In this document: positions 11,161 to 23,254 of the stretch, piece after piece
Layout: each line of letters begins with the position of its first letter
Position numbering within the stretch: the first letter of the stretch is position 1
Assembly: GCF_040712315.1 (NCBI RefSeq)
Contig: NC_134013.1
Coordinates: 80,606,001 to 80,670,000 of the forward strand
Reading direction: 5' to 3'
Origin: Castanea sativa
Taxonomy: Eukaryota; Streptophyta; Magnoliopsida; Fagales; Fagaceae
Length of the DNA stretch: 64,000 nt
Translations under genes and position numbers: made by a program
Notes under the pieces: generated by a model
Database searches by the model: none
Told to the model about the DNA's origin: nothing
The model's input: only the letters and a program-made list of their open reading frames with translations

Positions 11161-12542
11161 GCGCTGGTCTTTAATAAAAAAAAAAAAAAACGTGGAGGGC
11201 TGGACGCAGACGCGCTATCCAAACCCTCTCTTAATGTGAAGAGTGTAAAAAGGAGAAAAGAAAGAAAAGAGGAAGAAATAAAAGGAGAGGTCATTCGGTC
11301 ATTTGAAGGTGTGAAGAAAAAAAGTGAAGTTTCAAAGTGTGAGGATTGGTGCAGTTTTGAATAACTGCACGAGTGAGAGCAAGTAAAAGAGAATAGAAAA
11401 ATAGAGAGTAAGGGAAAATTGTGAGAGATATAGTTAGAAAGTGTGCAGTGAGTGAAAAGAAAATAATGTTTTTTTCTCAAGTTATGTTTTTAAGTGTTGT
11501 AATCTATATTTAATATAGTAAAATTATTTATAGTTTATCTCGTGACTTTTTCTTTTTTTAAAAAAAGATTTTTATGTAAATCTTTTTATTATTGTATGAT
11601 TGTACTTTTGCTGTGTTTTGCTGAAATTTATTTGCAGTTATATAGGTTTTTCACACAGATAGTGAGAAAACAGTTTTGTAAGTCGGGAGAGAAAAAGGAA
11701 TCAATTATTATAGGCTATCATTCGGAGAAAGGCTGCATCGGCTTTAGACCTTGTGGCTTGGGCTTTGCTAAAAGGCTACATAAACTCGAGAGTGGCCCAA
11801 TCTATCCTTGAATCCTACCTAATGGCACAGAGTCGTCATCCGCTGCTGCATTAATTGAATCAAGTGTTTTTCTGTTCTGATCCCTCCGGGTTGGACGATT
11901 TTTTTTGGGTCTAGGTTATGGATAGACAACCCTGATTCTACCATTTTTCTCCTTTTTTTTTTTTTTTTGAATGACTAATAGCTCAATCCTACCATTCACT
12001 GTTAGTAAATGGTCATTAATTCCTTTCAACTCATAGTGCAATTATTCATAACAACAATACAGGATCAGAGCATTAATTCCACATGCTCATGTATGCGCAC
12101 GCACACAAAGACAAATCCACAAATTTGCTCTCAAACTTATGTAGGAAAATTAGTTCATATCCTCACTTGCAAGTCTTGCATCATAGCATTAGTTTTAGAA
12201 AAATGCCTAATCTATATGTCGAGTTTCTCAAAAAAAAAAAAAAGTGTTGAGCCACTTGTCACTTGTCAGTCGTTCGAGGACTTTCACATGTTAGATGCGA
12301 ATTTGTTTTTGACAGTTAAGCCTTAAAACTCGATACCATTCCCAAGTAAAACCAATGCCTATCAATGCCTTTAAAGACTACAGAAGAAGAGAAGAAAAAA
12401 AAAGCCCAAAATTCAAGAGAGAGAAAGTACGAACAATAAAGAAACTTTGATTTATATTCAACGATAAAATAAACAGCATAGGTCCAACAACAAAATGAAA
12501 ATAGAACAGTGAGTGTCTAAAATTAGGTTAAGTAGGTCCGGT
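11161..12542. other. intergenic DNA, nothing recognised
   Basis: The sequence is AT-rich with poly-T at 11950-11968 and poly-A near 12232. The short open frames here have no domain-like content. Confidence 0.5.
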
Positions 12543-12687
12543 TAATGTGTGTCCTAAGGGCACATGTTAACTTATCTATTTTTAGAAAAAATTTCTCGGA
12601 AATTAAAAAAACTGTCAAACCTTTTTTAATTCTCAATTTTTTTTTTCAAAAATGATAAATTATTGTGTGCCCTTAGGGCGCACATTA
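12543..12687. mobile_element. small MITE-like element, ~145 bp
   Basis: The termini taatgtgtgtcctaagggca and, on the other strand, taatgtgcgccctaagggca form imperfect ~24-bp inverted repeats around an AT-rich core. No target duplication could be fixed with confidence. Confidence 0.6.
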
Positions 12688-12714
12688 GTAAAATCCTAAG
12701 TTAAAAGAAAATGG

Positions 12715-12880
12715 TCATTGGATTGTAATTTGTGGGGTCCGTTGGTGTGGGTAGCTGTCCTCGACTCCTCCATGTTTAGAGGCTGCTTTGGCTAAGGTCT
12801 CTATTCTTTGTGAGCAGTTTGTTTGTTAATAAAGTCTTTTTTTTTCAGCAAAAGAAAAAAAAAAAAAAAAAAAAAAAGAG
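12715..12880 (+). repeat. poly-A-tailed retroposon 3' end
   Basis: Non-repetitive sequence ending gttaataaagtcttt...cagcaaaag passes into a ~24-base poly-A tract. This is the form of a LINE or processed-transcript 3' end. The 5' portion is absent or unrecognisable. Confidence 0.45.
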
Positions 12881-13250
12881 GTTAAAACAAAATAATGTAC
12901 GTTCATAAAACTGTTTTGACTTACTTAAGTTACTAATTACTGTAGTTGCTTCTTCTAAAAAAAAAAAAAAATTACTATAGTTGCAAGTTGAGAAATATCA
13001 ATAAAACATCCAAGTTGTTGGTAGCAAAAATGGGGTAAAATGTGTATCAGCGATAGATTACGTAAAAAGGAATAAGTTCTTCTGTGATCATTTTAGATTA
13101 AAGAGGCAAACTTGAGTTTGATAGAGAGCGAGATTGTGTATTGTTGTGAAGGGTTAATAAACTTAAATAATATAATTTCAACTATAATTTAGTTATCTAT
13201 TATTAACATAGATTGTGTACATTCTCTTTATATTTTTCTAAAGAGATATG
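12881..13250. other. intergenic DNA, nothing recognised
   Basis: AT-rich sequence with a poly-A run at 12956-12970. No gene or clear repeat was seen. Confidence 0.5.
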
Positions 13251-14037
13251 ATGGATAATAATGTGCAAATATTTTCTTTACTTGATTGAGTTCAAACACC
13301 ATTTGTTTATGAGTCACATAGTGTCAAGTTTGCATTTATTGAAAGAGAGAATATTTGTGTTCATGTGTTACTTCAATTTTTTTAAGTTAGGTTTGTGTGT
13401 TTTTACTTTTCCCCACCTCCTAAATTTTCCCCAAAATTGTTTTTTTTTTTTTCCAAAACTTTTTTTTTTTCTTCCTATTTTTATAGGGGGAGAAGCTTGT
13501 TTTTAACATTTTTTGTTCGTAAGGGGAGTTGTCTCTATTTTCTATAGAGTTGAATTGTTTTGTGTTCTCTTCATTCTCTAATTTCTCTTATCCTTTGTTG
13601 TGTATGTTTATTATTTGTTTGAGTTGTCTTTGTCAATACGTGACAAAAAGGGAGAGAAATAGATGCAATGTGGGAATCCTATTTGTTTTGTTTAGGAGGA
13701 GTAGTTGAAATTGTTTTTGTAAGGGAGAAAAAATAAAAAAGTTTTTGATGTATCTAACTTAGGAGGAGAGTTAGTTTACTTTTGTTTTTATGTTTGTGTT
13801 TCATATTGTTTATATGTCTTTTTTTCCACACATGCGGTGATGTGTTTTTTGGAGTGTTTTCAGGAAAGACAAGTACATTCTGATCAAGACCCTCTACCTC
13901 TTATTGCAACTTCTAGGTTAGGAGTCTTAGATTGAGATTTGTGATGTAATTGGACATTTTACTGTATTGGGTTGTTCTTGTATTTGAGCATTTCATATTG
14001 TATATAAGTTTTGTTATGAATTGCTAAATGGGGAAAT
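13251..14037 (+). mobile_element. 3' internal remnant of a copia (SIRE/Maximus-like) retrotransposon
   Basis: Low-complexity T-rich sequence contains aggggagttg, gacaaaaagggagagaaat and aggaggagag motifs, typical of the region between pol and the 3' LTR in SIRE-type elements. It ends in a polypurine-like aaatggggaaat immediately before the LTR. No gag or pol remains, so the element is 5'-truncated. The left boundary is a guess. Confidence 0.5.
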
Positions 14038-14910
14038 TGTTAGGTTCTAAAATTTTAGAACAATTAGCAAATTGTGAACACAAACTTGTCTAGATATAGA
14101 TCTTAGAGTCTATAGGTATTATTAGACAATGTTCAAGGTGATACAAGTCAAGATTCAAGAACAAGCAAGTTGCAGAAAAGAGAATTTGAAATTTGCCTGG
14201 TTCGATCAATCGAAAAACAGGCTCGACTAATCGAAATACGGGTTTGCAGAATTTTAAGTTTGGCCTAACCATAGTTCAAGCCAATTAAGGATTAGGGTTT
14301 TAGATCTACTTCTCCTAGTATATAAAAGAAACCCTAAGCATGTTTTTATAAGGTTTTTTAGAGAGATTAGACTGCATTTTGTGCCTCTTTTGTAGATCTA
14401 GGGTTTTGTACCCAAAAACTCTCTAAAGTCTTCTACCGGTGTTATTCCTTGAAGAATCTCAAGATCTGATGTTGTAGAACTTGTTGCATACAAGATCAAC
14501 GTCTAAGGAGATCCAAAACTTTTAAGTAAAGTCTCAAAGTCACAAGTGTGGGTGCTTGTGTTGCAAAGGCCAATGAAAGAAGTAGTCAGTGGACTCAAAG
14601 CTATTATGGGTTCGTGGTAGTAAGTTCTACGTGTAGTAGCAATAGGATGTTAGCGGTCTAAGTCTTATTGTAAACTTCAATTCTTTCTAGTGGATTTGTT
14701 TTTTACTTTGATGATAGCTAGGTTAAATCCTCCCCAGGTTTTTTACCCGTTTGGTTTTCTTGGGTGATCAGATCTGTGTGTTCTTTACTTTTTGTATTAT
14801 ATTTGTTTTACACATATTTTTTTAACCTAGATTTAATTAACAAACTTGTTAATCAACTTAAATTAATATTAGGTTAAACATATTGTGTTATGGGATCTTA
14901 AAACCTAACA
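14038..14910 (+). mobile_element. 873-bp LTR (3' LTR of a truncated copia element)
   Basis: It begins TGTTAGGTT and ends AACCTAACA, a perfect 9-bp inverted terminal pair with TG..CA ends. A polypurine tract lies just upstream. A TATA box (gtatataaaag, near 14319) lies in the first third, consistent with an LTR promoter. No partner LTR is in the window and no target duplication was identified. Confidence 0.75.
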
Positions 14911-15459
14911 ATCATGATGTTCACTTTATAAGAGGAAAAATAAGTTAATTAAGTAGCTATTGAACAAAATCAAGCTTGTTTGACAAGAAAATAAACTAAG
15001 TTTGAACATGTAATCTAGATTAATAATGATAATTTAATCCTTAGTTCTGGTTGGCTTGTTTACAACTCTACCTGCTAGATGCCACAATTTTAAATCTTTC
15101 TCTTTATCTTACTGCACTTTCGCATTTTTCTTGCCTCCTCCAAGATTACTGATAACAATACGAGATAAAATGTGAAATGAGACAAACATCAGAATAGGAG
15201 ATGAGAAGAACCATAGAGCCTGTTATGCGAAAGTTGTTAGTTACAAAAATATAAAACAATTAATAGTTCAGTGTCTTAATAATATAGAATGACTGTCTTT
15301 AATATATCCATAGTAAAATAGGGTTCAGCACCAGAACTAACTTCTGTGAATGAGCACCAATGACTTTAATAAAGATGACTGTAAATAAGAGGAAAAAAAA
15401 AATTATTTTAACAATCATCAATGAACATATATTTATATGTCTCACAAGGGCCTCCATAT
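14911..15459. other. 3' flank of receptor-kinase copy A
   Basis: No gene. From about 15195 the sequence is homologous to 30840-31149 (for example gtcttaataatatagaatga and gaatgagcaccaatga). This marks the shared 3' flank of the two tandem kinase copies. Confidence 0.6.
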
Positions 15460-18055
15460 TCAACGGGCAACCACTTGGGAGATTGTTGAATCATCAACCG
15501 AACAAATTTCTAGCTGCAATCTGGAGTTGTTTTTGTCATCTTCATGTCTTTTCGTTGAAAATGCAGGTTTTTTAGGAATTGTAACAGCCAGAGTTTCATT
15601 TTTTAGCATTGAGGAAACTTCCAACATTGATGGCCTATCAATTGCATTTTCCTGAACACATAAAAGAGCTATGTGCATGCATTGAATTAATTTACACAAT
15701 GAATTTGTACAGAGATGGACCCAGGTGGGGGCCTAAGGGGGCCGGGCCCAAAAAAAAAAATTAGTAAGTAAATTTTTCAAAAAAAAAAAACAAGAAGAAG
15801 ACTTGGGCCCCCCTTTCTTTATAGCCCAGGCCCCCCTCCAAAAATCCTGAACCATCCCATTGAGGCAGCCAACCTAGAGCCCATGTAAATGTAAAAAAAA
15901 AAAAAAAAGAGAGAGAGTAAACCCACTATAATCCAGTAGTCCAAAACCAAATGGAAAAACAAAATGAAAAAGAAGAAGAGAAAGCCAGAGGCGAGACAGA
16001 TGGTTTAGAGAGTAGTACAAAGAAACTGAGAGAGTGAGAGGCGAGAGAGACCCATCTTGCCACCACCCACGCTGTGATGCCACCACCATGGGAGAGAGAC
16101 CCATCTCGCTGCCCCCGCCGCCATCATGTGAGACCCATCTCGCAAACCCGTCCCAATCCCTGTCAGCTATCGCCTGTCGCAAACCCAAATGGCCACTCAC
16201 CAACGCCGCCACGCCGATGCGAGACCCATCTTCCTGTTGGTTGCTCAATCTGCCCAGCCCGACAGTTCACAAGTATCTATTCTATTCTTCAAAACCTAAT
16301 ATAATTTTTGATTGTTTGTGAATCTCAGAATCTAACAATCTATGCTTGTGGACTTGTGGTATTTGTGTTTTTACTGATACTGATGAATTGATGTTGGTGA
16401 TTGTGAATTGAATCTGTGCCTGTGGTGTTTTTTTTTTTTGGTTTTTTGGCTTTGTTACTCTCCGTCACTCTATGTTTGTGACTCTCTCTCTCTCTCTCTC
16501 TTATATTATATAGATAAAAGAGATAGAGAGAGAATATGTTTGATTGTTTGTTAACTGGTAGTTGTGCAATAATAAGGACAAGTAATAGAAAAAAAAAAGG
16601 GTAAAGTTAGGAAAAGTTTTTGGTGGTAGTGCATAATAAATCATATAATATAGTAAATTGTCACATAAATTTAGGAAAATAACAGTGATTCACTTGCGCC
16701 TATTGTTAACTCATAATGCTAAATTAGATAAATTTATAAATTGAAAAGAAGTGAAAAATACTAAATTTCCACATTGAAAAGGATATAATTTTGACATTTA
16801 GTTTGGATTCACTCATAGATGATTTTGAAGATTTAAAAGAGCGTCGAGTTCCCTTTTCATAGATGATTGTATTAAGAAGTAACAGTGTTTCATGTCTTTT
16901 GTTTTTGCTGGTAGTTGATTGTATCTTAATATATTAAGAAACAATGATTTTTGTGTATTTGTCTTGGTTGATACTTTTTAAATACTATATAGATGCATAT
17001 TTGAAAAAAAAATTTGCTTAACTCAGACCCCTCCCCCCAGCCTGAAATCCTAGGTCTGTCCTTGAATTTGTATCATCTAGAGTTGGATCCATGAATTCCG
17101 TTCCTTTTACTTCTCTCCATAGCTCATATGCCTAAAATATAGAATATTAACCATCATTTTGAAATTAAAAAATAATACTTGGCAAGAGAAAATAAATTCA
17201 AGACTTTGATCCTCGTTTGTTCTAGCAAGTTAAAGTAACTTACATACTCTAGGAGGTTTAGATTCTCATCCAAGCCATAATAACAAGCATTCTTCTTGCC
17301 ACTTATGATTTGTAGAAGTAGAACTCCAAAGCTATAAACATCAGATTTAGTAGAGTATACACCTTTTTGCATGTATTCAGGTGGAATATAACCACTGCAT
17401 TATTGGATTATGAAGAACATGGTTAATTGGTTTACAAGAAATCTTGGGTTATAAAGCTTTATTAAGTAGAGTACTTACTAGGTTCCAACAATGCGGCTTG
17501 TGTTTGCTTCTTGTTCATCTTTCTTGAAAATTCTAGCCATGCCAAAGTCCGAGATCTTGGGCTTCATCTCTTCATCCAGTAAAATGTTACTAGCTTTTTA
17601 AATCTCAGTGAATTATTATCATTCTTCAATACTTTTGAAGATATAAAAGCCATTGAGTTACCCTTTCAATAATGTCAATGCGTTTTCTCCAATCCAATAT
17701 GTATCGTCTGACAAGGTCTATGACAAATTAGATAATGAACAATTAGTTACGCAATAATATTGGGGCTAATAGAGCACTAAGATGTGAAACATTGCATTTA
17801 ACATATATCAATAACTATAATTGGAAGAAGAAAGATATTAGACCAAAGAGGTAGAAGTCCAAGCTTTTGTTCAACATGTACTCGTAGATTAGCATTTTTT
17901 TTTTCATCCATTTCAATGCAAAATCCCAAAACTTGCACAAGATTTACATGTAGTAGTTTTGCAGTTTGCATAACCTCATTCTTGAACTCCTCAATTCCTA
18001 GTGTAGATGTTTTTGAAAGTTTTTTCACAACTATTTATTTTCCATTTGGTAACAC
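15460..18055 (-). pseudogene. chitinase-like receptor kinase copy A, kinase exons (broken)
   Basis: Read on the minus strand. The exon at ~17840-18055 has GVLPNGK then [20 protein letters not shown], where the conserved Glu codon after GK is TAA. A lengthened A-run (near 17895) then shifts the frame. The exon at ~17479-17716 encodes the catalytic loop, but HRD reads H-stop-D (CGA to TGA) and a base is added just after it. The exon at ~17244-17396 is [20 protein letters not shown]...SGKK. The last exon (17131 down to the TGA at 15460) encodes AYELWRE...CVQENAIDRP...TISQVVAR and is split by a transposon at 15710-17062. Apart from that insertion the last exon is open. The closest families are S-locus/CRK-like serine/threonine kinases, which signal at the plasma membrane. 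This copy cannot make an intact kinase. Confidence 0.85.
15710..17062. mobile_element. MULE-like insertion (1353 bp) in the last kinase exon, 10-bp target duplication
   Basis: The 10-mer tgaatttgta flanks it exactly (15700-15709 and 17063-17072). The ends are loose inverted repeats (cagagatggacccagg against aggacagacctagg). Paralogue B lacks it at the matching point (about 31410). A 9-10 bp duplication points to Mutator-like transposition. The centre (16020-16260) is GC-rich and probably captured host DNA, and no known domain was recognised. A CT microsatellite lies at 16482-16501. Confidence 0.8.
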
Positions 18056-19045
18056 ACCTTGACAAAACAAAGACACCTATGATTGGTATCTTTCACCTAA
18101 TAAGAAACTTCAAGACATTTGATGATGTTAAAAGAGTAATGCTAGAAACAATGCTAGCTTAATACAGTTTAAAGCCTAAGGGTACAAATTTAAGCAAATT
18201 TTTTTGCATATATAATTATCAATTAAAAAATAATCATTTTATCCTTTTATATTATAATTTTGGGAAAGAAAAAATCTCCATTTTGGGGTCCACTTTTTAC
18301 CATTTTGGTCCCTATATTTTGGGTCATTTTCAATTTGATTGATACTTTTTCCTAACAGTCAATTTGGTCCCTATATTTTCTTAGCAGTCATTTTGAAAGT
18401 GACCTCAAAATATGAGAACCAAATTGATTGTTGGGAAAAAGTATTGACCAAATTGAAAATGACACAAAATGTAGGGATCAAAATGATAATTTTGCCTAAA
18501 ATATACCATAAGAATGGTTTTATTTTTAAAAATTTTCATATAGGAAACTGGTGGTCCCAACTTTTGGCGACTCTATTCTACTCCCTACCCATGGGACACA
18601 CTGAAAATCTCATAGACCAATAGTATGGTGGAAGAAACTTGGGACCTCCGGATTTAAGGCACGTCCTTTAAGTCCATTGAGGCCAAAGGTGGCTTTACAT
18701 TGAGCTCAAGATGTTCATATGAACGCCCTGACTTGAAAAATAATTTATATATATGATTATTTTAAAACAAATGTGTTTTCTCTACCTTAAAAAAAATATT
18801 GAATACCGTGACTTGAGAATCCCAAGAATTTGGGTTTAACAAAAATAATATTGGCCCCCTAAACATAATCTTTATCCCCTTAAACAATAAAAATAAATAA
18901 AGCCCAAATAACAACAATAAAAATTATCCCAAATAATAGCTAAAATAGCCCAAACAACAACAAGACTACACCAAACAACAACAAATGAACAAAATATTGA
19001 ACGATAATGCTCATTCAAAAACAAAAAATAAAAACCCCTAATCAT
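18056..19045. other. intron of copy A with fold-back repeat
   Basis: Arms of about 85 bases at 18296-18382 and 18405-18500 are inverted copies (tttggtccctatattttggg...) around a ~25-base spacer. It is a fold-back relative of the tttggtccct elements seen at 26366-28121 and 44945-46560. The rest holds nothing recognised. Confidence 0.65.
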
Positions 19046-19249
19046 TCAAATTCGTAACTCATTCAATCCATTCCATAAAAATAATTTCTAATATTTTTTT
19101 CCTAAGAAATGTATTAACAAAGATACTGTGGTCAAGAGTTCTCTTTAGCAACACTAGCAATTCTGTGCTTCGCAGCTTTGTTGTCGTAGTAGCTATGCTC
19201 TTCTTGGCAGCTCGACTCACAATGGTAGCAGGTATCATCCATTGCTCTA

Positions 19250-19293
<44 letters not shown>

Positions 19294-19885
19294 TTTCAGA
19301 ATCTCTCACACTTTATTACCTTCATTTTAGCATTCTCAATTCTCACCTTATTTCTCATTAGTCATTTTTTGCTTTTTCATTTTCTTAGTAGATTGAAATT
19401 GTAAAATTTCATGTATTTGCAATTTTTTTTTTGGTGATGTCAATATATTTAAGTTCTTTTTGTAACTCATTCAATCCATTCCATAAAAATAATTGCTAAT
19501 ATTTTTTTTCCCTAAGAAAGTTATTAACAAAGATATTGTGGCCGGCCATGAGTTCTCTTCAGCAACACTAACAATTCTGTTCTTCTCAGCTTTGTTGTCG
19601 TAGTAGTTATGCTTTTTTTGGCAGCTCGAGTCACAATTGTAGCAGGTATCATCCATTGCTCTATGCATCTCTCTCTCTCTCTCTCTCCCCCTGTTTTTCT
19701 CTTCTCTATCATTATTTCAGAATCTCTCTCACTTTATTACCTTCATTTTAGCATTCTCAATTCTTACCTTATCTCTCATTAGTCATTTTTTGCTTTTTCT
19801 TTTTTTTAGTAGAATGAAATTGTAAAACTTCACGTATTTGCAATTTTTTTTTTTTTTGTGATGTCAATATATTTAAGTTCTTTTT
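19046..19885. repeat. tandem duplication, two ~416-bp units
   Basis: The units start with cgtaactcattcaatccatt (19053) and gtaactcattcaatccattc (19462). Each contains a hydrophobic plus-strand stretch (like SFVVVVAMLFLAAR), then gcaggtatcatccattgctc, then a CT microsatellite. The unit lies in an intron of kinase copy A. No gene family was recognised. On the plus strand it looks like a signal-peptide exon ending in a GT donor, but this is speculative. Confidence 0.7.
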
Positions 19886-20103
19886 CTATTTCACTTTGTA
19901 TAATCTAAGTTGTCTTAACAGCTATCCTAGAAAAAAAAAATCTAGAGCAGCTACTAATTGAGCCCACCATTTAGGTGTCTCCAGAGGGATCAATGATTTT
20001 ATAGATAAATTCATGTTTCTGCCAATTTGTTTAGTGTGAAAAATGAAGCCCCGGTAATGAAGGTGGGCAACGCCACAATGTAGAGTCTAACAAAAGTTTA
20101 CCT

Positions 20104-20275
20104 TGTATTCGGGGCCATAACCTCCCTCTCCAAGTTTCTTTTCCATTGAAAATTTATCTGTAGCTGCCTCAATGTCGACTAAACTAAAGACTTAATTAGG
20201 AACACTGCTCTCCGAATCCGCAGCAACTCCTATACAATTAACTTCAGACTCTAATTCTTTAGTTGTAACTACCAT
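20104..20275 (-). pseudogene. copy A exon: juxtamembrane to glycine-rich loop of the kinase
   Basis: The minus strand reads GVAADSESSVPN, stop, VFSLVDIEAATDKFSMEKK and then LGEGGYGPEYK, followed by a GT donor (gtaaacttt). The glycine-rich ATP-binding loop (GxGGYGxxY) is present, with Glu where Val normally follows Pro (GPVYK in relatives). The in-frame TAA before VFSL looks like the result of a small deletion. It lies between the transmembrane exon at 21105-21296 and the VVKK exon at 18055. Confidence 0.85.
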
Positions 20276-20377
20276 TCAAAGATTGGAAAAAATTAGAATA
20301 AGAACAGAGAAAAGGCCCTGAAATTTCAATTCCTCAATCATGGTGATTAGCTAATTATAAGAAAATCCTTTTGGCTA

Positions 20378-21108
20378 GGGGCGGAGCTACACACATGGCC
20401 CCCCAAAATTTTATCAATTTATAATTATTTTAACATTTTGAAAATTTAGCATACAAAAATAGGAGTTGGCTCCCTCAAATATTTGAGTTAGTCCAATCAT
20501 ACTCTTAAAAAAATAATTGGTTGAATAGTTATAGAAACAAATATTATTTTTATCAAATTTTTTTATTATAAAATGTGTTCTTATATTTGTTAATTTTTTT
20601 TTATAAAGCTTGGCATCAAAAATGTTTGGATCTATCTTTTTTAACTCATTATGTGGCGATTAATCAAGTCATTGACTTATTAAATTTTTTTTTTTTCTAA
20701 AACTATGCGAGAAATGTTTCTTTAGTTGCCACATAATGGGTTAGGGTAAGATAATTTTAAATATGTTTGGAGAAATTTTAGAGCATTCATGTTTTTAAAA
20801 ATTTCATTAGTTCAATTGAAATATTCTTTACTCACTTTGGTACACAATTTGATAATTTGTATTGAAAATCAAACTTTTTTAAGAATTTGACTATGGAAAT
20901 GGTAAAAGATGAATTTTATTTTATTCAATGAAAGATTGTCATCAAACATAATTTTGATAGAAAATACTAAACTTTTTCTGTGTGTGTAATTTATCAAATA
21001 AAAAAGTGTGTATGTATATGTGTGTGTGAAAGATTGTCTTGACTAATATATTAGTGTCGCAACTCGGCACCTCTAAATAAAAATTCTTGGCTCCGCCCTT
21101 GCTTTTAA
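20378..21108. mobile_element. non-autonomous inverted-repeat element in a kinase intron
   Basis: It begins ggggcggagctacacacatg and ends ttggctccgccctt, giving a short inverted terminal motif (gggcggagc). The interior is AT-rich and non-coding. A target duplication is not clear. The terminal type resembles other ggagccagg-ended elements here (15710, 25852). TG/CA-rich stretches occur at 20980-21030. Confidence 0.55.
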
Positions 21109-21296
21109 GTATAGATGGTAAATGGTAACACATGTAGTAGAGAAAAGTTACCTTTGGATTTGAGTATTCTCATTCGTAAGTACCATATTGCAAGGCCTAG
21201 TAATAGAGCAGCGGTAATAGTTGTAGTCAAGACTATCATCAATAGTCGCCACTTGGACTTGGGTCGTCCATTAATTTTTTCCTCTTGAGTTGACAA
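21105..21296 (-). pseudogene. copy A transmembrane exon of the receptor kinase
   Basis: The minus strand encodes STQEEKINGRPKSKWR, then a ~22-residue hydrophobic helix (LLMIVLTTTITAALLLGLAIWYL), then basic RMRILKSKG. This is the usual order ectodomain stalk, single membrane span, cytosolic stop-transfer. It precedes the glycine-loop exon (20275) on the same strand, so it belongs to the copy A receptor kinase. The matching exon was not found for copy B. Confidence 0.75.
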
Positions 21297-21504
21297 CGCA
21301 AACTCAATAATTTAATGAGAGATTAAGGCCCTGCTTGACATATTAGTTCTAACACAATAACTCACATTTTAAACAATATTACACACATTTTTACTTATTT
21401 TTTCACGCACACGTATATTAAAAATACTCAAATAACATAACTCAAAATCATTTCCCAAACACCCTCTAATATGTCAAGATATAAAAATCAATCTCATTTA
21501 TATA

Positions 21505-21677
21505 TGAGAAATGCTATATTTACAATATTTTTATAATAAATCCTAAGTGACAAGTTGTTACCGACTATTACTAGTTGACAAAAAAATAATATCAGTGGTG
21601 GGTCAAATTAAAACCAGTAGTAACTTGCTACTTCAAATTTATTGCAAAAATTGTTGTAAAAATGTTGTTGATATAAG
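21505..21677. mobile_element. MITE copy 1, ~173 bp
   Basis: The ends are imperfect inverted repeats (aaatgctatatttacaatat...aataaatcctaagtgaca against its complement at 21620-21677). A second member of the family lies at 49896-50074, in an intron of the TBL gene. Confidence 0.65.
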
Positions 21678-22035
21678 TTCCATTTGAAAGTGTGCTAAAG
21701 TATGCTTGTAATTTGAAAAAAAAAAAAGTTAAAAATATGGGAAAAAAATGTGAGAAAAAGTGAAGTTTTAAAAAACTGTACATAAAAATTAAAATTGAGC
21801 CCATAAGCTCATACCAACTACACTCTTATTACTCGTTTGGAGCCCTAAATGAACAAATAGACTCTAAAAGTCAATGTTGGTCAAAGTCAAAGTCAATGGT
21901 ATAGTCAATAATTTGATCTTGGTTCAACAATTTGGTCTAATGGTTTAACAATGAGTCGATTCGGGGTTTGGATATTGAGTCATGTATTTGGGTTAAGTTG
22001 ACTCAAGAGAGATGAAATTGACATGCTAAAATAAC
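21678..22035. other. non-coding, nothing recognised
   Basis: AT-rich intergenic or intronic sequence with gtcaaagtcaa repeats near 21880. Confidence 0.4.
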
Positions 22036-22282
22036 AGCCAAAATTGGAAATTAATATTAATTTTCAAACAATATAATTAGTAGGCATTGTTACAAAACTA
22101 TATTTTTTTACTAATATCTCGAGTCTAAAAGACTCGATTTTGGGCCTAAAAATCGAGTCTTTTACACTTGAAAATCGAATCTCTAACACTCGATTTATAA
22201 GCCCACATATTCAGCTGTAATTTTTTCCTATTTCACTTTCTCACACACACACAGTTTCACTGTCACACACACAAACTCAAAC

Positions 22283-22356
<74 letters not shown>

Positions 22357-23254
22357 AATGGGCGAATCTAGCTTTCGAAAATGAAGATCACCGGCAAGCC
22401 GCAACTGCTGGCAACATTCGCGGCAAGTTTTTCCTCCAAAACCCTAAATCCTTTTCTGGACTCAGATCTTCAGTACCACAAGCCTAGTACCAGCACTCGC
22501 AAGTCCACTTCGCGCCAAGCAACCCAGAACCCGATCCAACCAAACCACGCCACCACCGCACCGTCGCGTCAGACCCACGCAGCGCATTGGGTTTGAAAAT
22601 GCGCCAAACAGTTGTCTAGGAATTTTCGAGCTTTTCCTCACTACCGCTGCTGTTAGTTCCTCACTGAAGGCTCCGACCGAGTGCTATGGATGCTAGCTTT
22701 GGTGCTCCACAGCCATGGAAGAGAGAGTTTTCTTAGTAATGAGAGAACAAGACCCACGACCTTTGCAACTACCACAGGTAACTAATCACATTAGAAACAC
22801 CACCAATCGTTCTCCTCCTCCTTCAGGTCTTGGTTGGTTTAGGGATTGGGTTTTTTTTGGGTGACAAAGATTTGGTGATTTTTTATTTTTGATTTGGGTT
22901 TGAAAGCTGGGGTTTGAAAGCTGGGGTTTGGGTATGGTCATCTGTGGGTATTTTTTTTTGATTTGGATTTTGTCTGAAAATTGGTCTAAAATAGTGTTTT
23001 TGTTGGAGTATGAATGATTATAATTTTTTTGACTTATAAATCGAGTCTTAGAGACTCGATTTCTAGTTAGACGTTATGTGGAAAAAATGCCACATCAGAC
23101 AAAATCTGACCATAAAAATCGACCCTCAAAGACTTGATTTTTAGGCCCAAAATCGAGTCTTTTAGACTCGAGATGTTATTAAAAAATATAGTTTTGTAAT
23201 AGTGTCTACTAATTATATTGTTTGGAAATTAATGTTAATTTTCAATTTTGGTCC
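22036..23254. mobile_element. 1.2-kb element with ~130-bp inverted ends containing ctcgagtct/agactcgat motifs
   Basis: The left arm (caaaattggaaattaatatt...gagtctaaaagactcgat) is the complement of the right arm ending at 23254. Further in, aatcgagtctt/aagactcgat units recur in both orientations. The centre holds a long CT microsatellite (22286-22355), then GC-rich sequence with a 71-codon plus ORF from 22381 lacking any known domain. Superfamily unresolved; a MULE or fold-back is likely. Confidence 0.65.
22286..22355 (+). repeat. (CT)n microsatellite, ~70 bp
   Basis: Uninterrupted tctctc run just upstream of the GC-rich core of the surrounding element. Confidence 0.95.

Noticed and set aside
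11157..11480. 107-codon minus ORF
   Set aside because: Composition follows ga/tc-rich sequence; it starts in a poly-A tract and has no recognisable domain or splice context.
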